In this document: piece by piece, positions 7,323-10,325 of the stretch
Numbering within the stretch: the first letter of the stretch is position 1
How the letters are laid out: each line of letters opens with the position of its first letter
Assembly (NCBI GenBank): GCA_946887385.1
Contig: CAMPKU010000164.1
Span: forward strand, 1 to 10,325
DNA length: 10,325 bases
DNA from: an uncultured Gammaproteobacteria bacterium
Lineage (GTDB): Bacteria; Pseudomonadota; Gammaproteobacteria; Rariloculales; Rariloculaceae
Direction: 5' to 3'
Program-made: the position numbers and the translations under genes
The notes under the pieces: model-generated
Told to the model about the DNA's origin: nothing
Database searches by the model: none
Seen by the model: the letters and a program-made list of their open reading frames with translations, nothing else

Positions 7323-9160
7323 CCTCCCGACACGGTCATTGCGGCTTCATTTTCGCGCGGCCGCGCACTCGGCCACGCCAGGATCGCCACGCCGGCAACC
7401 GCCGCCGCAAACGATGCTGCGAACACAGCCATCTTCGCCGCCGCGAAGTCGGCCGCGAGCGGAAACGCTTCCGCGGCGATGAACAGCGACATGGTGAAAC
7501 CGATCCCGGACAGCGCACCCGCGCCGGTCAACTGCCGCCATGAGTACTCTGCCGGCTTCACGGCAAGCTTGAGGCCGACGGCCGCCGCGCAGAAAAGCAC
7601 CATGCCGAGCGGTTTGCCGATCACGAGCCCCGCGAAGATCGCCACGAACAATCCCTCGCGTCCCTCGAGGACCGTAGCGTCGAGCACCACGCCGGCGTTC
7701 GCGAGAGCAAACAGCGGCAGAACCACGTAGCTCGACCGCGGCGCCACGTTGCGCAGTAACCGGTCCGCCGGCGATTCGAGCCGGTCGTGAATCGCGTCGA
7801 GCGAGCGCAGTGCGGGCAACGACGGTCCGTGCCGCAGCACTTCGTCGCCACGCTGGGCCTCCGCCCCGATGATCGCGTCGGCCTGCGCCATGAGCGCGCT
7901 CAGGTTCGGCGGCTTCCGCGTAGGGATCAGGACGGCCAGGATGACCGCCGCAAGCGTGGAGTGCACACCCGATGCATGCATGAAGATCCACAGCAGCAAT
8001 CCCATCGCCGCGTAAGGCGCAACGCGATACACGTGCGCCCGGTTGAGCAGCACGAGAATGCCAGTCGAGACGCCCGCGGCTGCGAGATAGCCGAAATGGA
8101 TCTCGTCGGAGTAGAACACCGCGACCACGGAAATCGCGCCGATGTCATCCACGATCGTGGCGGCGGTGAGGAAGATTCTGAGCTCGATGGGCACGCGTGC
8201 GCCCAGCATGGCGATCAGCGCGATGGCAAACGCGGTATCCGTCGCCATCGGTACGCCCCAGCCGTGCGTCCACGCGCCCGACGAGACGAGTGCGGCATAA
8301 AGGGTGGCCGGCACGACCATGCCGCCGATCGCCGCGGCCACCGGCAACGCCGCCGCGCGCAGGTTCGCGAGATGGCCCACGCTGAACTCGCGTTTGATCT
8401 CGAGCCCCACAACCAGGAAGAACACCGACAACAGACCGTGATTGATCCAATCGAGCAGCGGCAACACGTACACGGCGTCGACGGCGGTGACACCCCACGC
8501 CTGCTCCCAAAAAGCCGTGAACGCCGGCCCCAAGCTCGAATTCGTCAGTGCCACGGCGACGATCGACGCGAGCAACAGCAGCAAGCCCGCCGACGGCGCC
8601 CACGCAGCAAAATCAAGCGCGGCGGAGCGAATCTTGTAGCCAAGCGAGCCGAGCATCGCATCCTCGAACGCGCTCTCGTCCCACGGCCCCTCGTAACGCC
8701 GGCCGTTGATGAAAAACGTGGGCGTTACCGTGACGCCGCTCGCCTTGGCGCTGCGCTCGTCCGCCGCTACTCGCTCCCGAGCGCTCCGCGCCGCGTCGCT
8801 CGAGTCGTCCACGTCGATGTGGAGCTCCTGCGCGACGGCCGCGATATCGTCCTCCGTGAGCTCCGTCGAGCGGGTCATCAGCGCCACGTGCGCTTTCCAG
8901 AAGCTGTCGGCATCCGGGGCGCGCTCGATGAGGTTTGCGGCGCGCCGTGCCACCTCGCTGCCGGTCAACGGCCGGTGCCTGAAGACGTACCGCAGCCGGT
9001 CGCCGAGCTGATCGCGCAGGCTCGCTAAGCGTTCATTGGCCGCCCGGCAGTAGCTACAGGCATAGCTGCCGTACTCGACGAGCGTGATGGGTGCGCGCGG
9101 CGCGCCCAGCACGTGGTCGCGGGCGGAATCCACTGGTCTATCCAGTCTCGTGGAGAGCAT
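7319..9160 (-). CDS. nhaA: DsbA-like thioredoxin domain fused to NhaA Na+/H+ antiporter
   Basis: This 613-aa fusion has a thioredoxin_4/DsbA-like domain at residues 1 to about 180, with active-site C35-S-Y-C38 and the cis-proline segment VTPTFFING at 145-153. From about 187 a full NhaA follows. It includes GLLSVFFLVVGLEIKREF, ATDTAFA with D308, TIVDDIGA with D338 and D339, and GKPLG with K516. These correspond to D133, D163, D164 and K300 of the E. coli antiporter, so ion exchange should be intact. There is no signal peptide. As NhaA has its N-terminus inside, the thioredoxin domain is expected to be cytoplasmic. The start at ATG 9160 is preferred because the domain begins there and the previous gene ends 22 nt upstream, but no Shine-Dalgarno is visible; GTG at 9133 is an alternative. 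The frame stays open to 9331 but would overlap the upstream gene. Confidence 0.92.
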   Translation of the reverse strand: MLSTRLDRPVDSARDHVLGAPRAPITLVEYGSYACSYCRAANERLASLRDQLGDRLRYVFRHRPLTGSEVARRAANLIERAPDADSFWKAHVALMTRSTELTEDDIAAVAQELHIDVDDSSDAARSARERVAADERSAKASGVTVTPTFFINGRRYEGPWDESAFEDAMLGSLGYKIRSAALDFAAWAPSAGLLLLLASIVAVALTNSSLGPAFTAFWEQAWGVTAVDAVYVLPLLDWINHGLLSVFFLVVGLEIKREFSVGHLANLRAAALPVAAAIGGMVVPATLYAALVSSGAWTHGWGVPMATDTAFAIALIAMLGARVPIELRIFLTAATIVDDIGAISVVAVFYSDEIHFGYLAAAGVSTGILVLLNRAHVYRVAPYAAMGLLLWIFMHASGVHSTLAAVILAVLIPTRKPPNLSALMAQADAIIGAEAQRGDEVLRHGPSLPALRSLDAIHDRLESPADRLLRNVAPRSSYVVLPLFALANAGVVLDATVLEGREGLFVAIFAGLVIGKPLGMVLFCAAAVGLKLAVKPAEYSWRQLTGAGALSGIGFTMSLFIAAEAFPLAADFAAAKMAVFAASFAAAVAGVAILAWPSARPRENEAAMTVSGG

Positions 9161-9182
9161 GGTTAGAGCGGCGTGCGGATCG

Positions 9183-9653
9183 TCAGCGCGGCATGGTCGG
9201 CAGCATGTTGCGGATCGCCGCAATTTTCCAGGCGCCGCCCTCGCGCCGCAGCACCATCGACGTGAGCATGTGCCGATCCGTGCCGTCTGCTCGGCCCAGG
9301 CTGTCGTAGCGCCCGTCCGCAATTGCAACATCGGGCCCTAGAAAGCGCAGTGAATCGACGCTGATTGTGCGCCGGCCGCCCGTGCTCTCTTGCGTCGCGA
9401 GCGAGCCTGCGACGACGGCCTCGCGGCCGCTGCGCAAGTTGCCCGAGGTTTGAAGTTGATCCACGTCGGCCGTCAGCAACGCCGCTAGGCCTGCGGCGTC
9501 GTTTCTCTCGCGCGTGTCGAGGAACGCTTGAATGACTGCGCGGATCGCGGCCTCGTCGGCGGCCCGATCCGCACCTTGAGCGAAGGCGGGCGCAGCCGCC
9601 GCAAGCCACAGCACGCACGCGACGAGCCTGCCGATGGCGACGGCCGGCGCCAT
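9183..9653 (-). CDS. Exported SnoaL-like protein (SgcJ/EcaC type, DUF4440 fold)
   Basis: This 156-aa protein has a Sec signal peptide (residues 1-26, ending APAFA/Q) and then an NTF2-like cone domain. Its opening helix is ADEAAIRAVIQAFLDTRERND, followed by LAALLTADVDQLQ and an inner sheet that ends in MVLRREGGAWKIAAIRNML. This is the pattern of the SgcJ/EcaC family. Such domains bind small hydrophobic ligands or catalyse simple isomerisations; no catalytic residue can be assigned here. The ATG overlaps the TGA of the upstream PPC gene by one base (TGATG), with no ribosome site of its own, so translation is probably coupled. It is followed 22 nt later by the antiporter gene. The export signal is unusual for polyketide-type family members but common for envelope variants. 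Confidence 0.85.
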   Translation of the reverse strand: MAPAVAIGRLVACVLWLAAAAPAFAQGADRAADEAAIRAVIQAFLDTRERNDAAGLAALLTADVDQLQTSGNLRSGREAVVAGSLATQESTGGRRTISVDSLRFLGPDVAIADGRYDSLGRADGTDRHMLTSMVLRREGGAWKIAAIRNMLPTMPR

Positions 9654-10189
9654 CAAGGCGAGCGCATCGACGTGGCGACCAATGAGATCTCGGCGACTGG
9701 ATCCACTCGCAACTCGAACACGTGCCCGGCTTTCGTGCTGCCGTCCTTCAGCGCCACGATGGCGTGCAGATGCACGTACGGCGCGCCATCGCGCATCTGA
9801 ATGTGGCCGGTCAACGAGACGAGCTCGCATTTCTCGTCCACCGGAATCCTCGCGAAGGCGCCGAGCGCAGGGTCGCCGAAACCGAGCAACGCGCCCGAAA
9901 GACCGCCGAGCCCCGTGACGTAGCCGGACGTAACGCCGTGCTCGCGCGCAAGATCCGTGAGGCCCGACAAGACCTCGTCGCCGGGGCTGAAGATCGCGTC
10001 GAAGACGTGCGCCGTGCCTTGCGTCTCGGTGACGTTCATTTGCGGCGCGAGCCCTTCGGGTACCGGCGGCGCGCGCATGTAGCCGTCGGGCAACGGTTCG
10101 GCGGGCGTTTGTGCGTGCAGCGCGTGCATGGGCAGAAGGAGCAGGCTCAGCGCGCTCGCGAGCCACGGGATACGACGTGTGCCGTTCAT
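9653..10189 (-). CDS. Exported PPC (DUF296) domain protein
   Basis: This 178-aa protein starts at ATG 10189 with a signal peptide (residues 1-27, cleaved near LHA/Q). A short Pro-rich linker (29-50) is followed by the PPC/DUF296 domain. The motifs seen are HVFDAIFSPGDEVLSGLTDL, the GVTSGYVTGLGGLSGALLGF turn, ELVSLTGHIQMRDG and VHLHAIVALKDGSTKAGHV. H140, H142 and H156 are the conserved metal-site histidines of the bacterial PPC fold, a trimeric domain. In plants this domain is attached to AT-hook proteins; the bacterial stand-alone form has no assigned reaction. Export makes a DNA role implausible here. An upstream in-frame ATG (10228) exists, but it would put 13 odd residues before the signal. 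It is the first gene of a three-gene unit. Confidence 0.88.
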   Translation of the reverse strand: MNGTRRIPWLASALSLLLLPMHALHAQTPAEPLPDGYMRAPPVPEGLAPQMNVTETQGTAHVFDAIFSPGDEVLSGLTDLAREHGVTSGYVTGLGGLSGALLGFGDPALGAFARIPVDEKCELVSLTGHIQMRDGAPYVHLHAIVALKDGSTKAGHVFELRVDPVAEISLVATSMRSP

Positions 10190-10223
10190 GGCGCCCCCAT
10201 TTGAACCATGGGTAGAGATGCAA

Positions 10224-10232
10224 AACATACCA
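10224..10232 (-). promoter_or_regulatory. Possible extended -10 promoter of the PPC-SnoaL-NhaA unit
   Basis: The minus strand reads TGGTATGTT, an extended -10 (TGn plus a TATAAT-like hexamer), about 35 nt before ATG 10189. No -35 is recognisable, which is tolerable for extended -10 promoters. It would place the transcription start near 10217. Confidence 0.3.
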
Positions 10233-10252
10233 CGCGCTCTGGCGGCACGCCG

Positions 10253-10325
10253 CTAATCTGCGAGCCCCATTACGAACGCCAAAGCGATATTGAGCCGCAA
10301 GACATCTCGTTCGTCGAGACGTCCG
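10253..10325 (-). CDS. Possible C-terminal end of a gene running off the window
   Basis: One minus-strand frame is open from the window edge to a TAG at 10253-10255, giving 23 residues that end in DVLRLNIALAFVMGLAD. The alternation of charged and hydrophobic residues looks like a real helical protein end. It is too short to recognise, and the third codon positions are less GC-rich than in the neighbouring genes. If real, it lies 63 nt upstream of the PPC gene on the same strand. Confidence 0.35.
   Translation of the reverse strand, partial: GRLDERDVLRLNIALAFVMGLAD

Noticed and set aside
7787..9028. Plus-strand open frame of 413 codons opposite the NhaA fusion
   Set aside because: Arg/His-rich shadow. 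The minus-strand frame contains a complete antiporter.
9161..9331. N-terminal extension of the thioredoxin-NhaA frame
   Set aside because: It lies inside the SnoaL-like gene, is Cys/Arg-rich and adds nothing to the thioredoxin domain.
10208..10325. Plus-strand open frame starting at ATG 10208 and running off the window
   Set aside because: 39 codons without protein-like pattern or ribosome site. The opposite-strand end looks more natural.

Overview
The window is GC-rich DNA from a Gram-negative bacterium. It carries an LpxH-family phosphatase, and most of its products have Sec or Tat signal peptides. The DUF1592/DUF1552 gene pair is best known from Planctomycetes but also occurs in Myxococcota, Acidobacteriota and high-GC Gammaproteobacteria of the Steroidobacter type. 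I favour a high-GC proteobacterium, but this is an inference from gene content and style, not from a marker gene. No rRNA, tRNA, CRISPR array, insertion sequence or phage gene was seen. All genes are on the minus strand except the phosphatase.

Left part (36-3817): a two-gene unit encoding a large exported protein with two CxxCH motifs (DUF1587/1595/1592/1588/1585 architecture) and, overlapping it by 4 nt, a Tat-type DUF1552 protein. The DUF1552 gene has an in-frame TAG at codon 77 while the reading frame is intact on both sides. It is therefore a very young pseudogene, a readthrough gene or a sequence error.

Middle (3933-6259): two adjacent paralogous small exported proteins, about 64 % identical over their first 119 residues with diverged tails, and upstream of them an exported metal-dependent amidohydrolase. 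The amidohydrolase is divergent from an LpxH-like metallophosphatase (6486-7322, plus strand, TTG start with a near-perfect Shine-Dalgarno). A 226-nt spacer holding two small dyads separates them.

Right part (7319-10189): a tightly packed three-gene minus-strand unit. Its order is an exported PPC/DUF296 protein, an exported SnoaL-like (SgcJ/EcaC type) protein, and a fusion of an N-terminal DsbA-like thioredoxin domain with a complete NhaA Na+/H+ antiporter. The antiporter gene and the phosphatase gene converge and share the four bases CTAG as their two stop codons. The last about 70 bases probably hold the C-terminal end of another minus-strand gene.

There is no sign of a defence system or mobile island. 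The points most worth checking are the amber-interrupted DUF1552 gene, the thioredoxin-NhaA fusion and the tandem paralogs.
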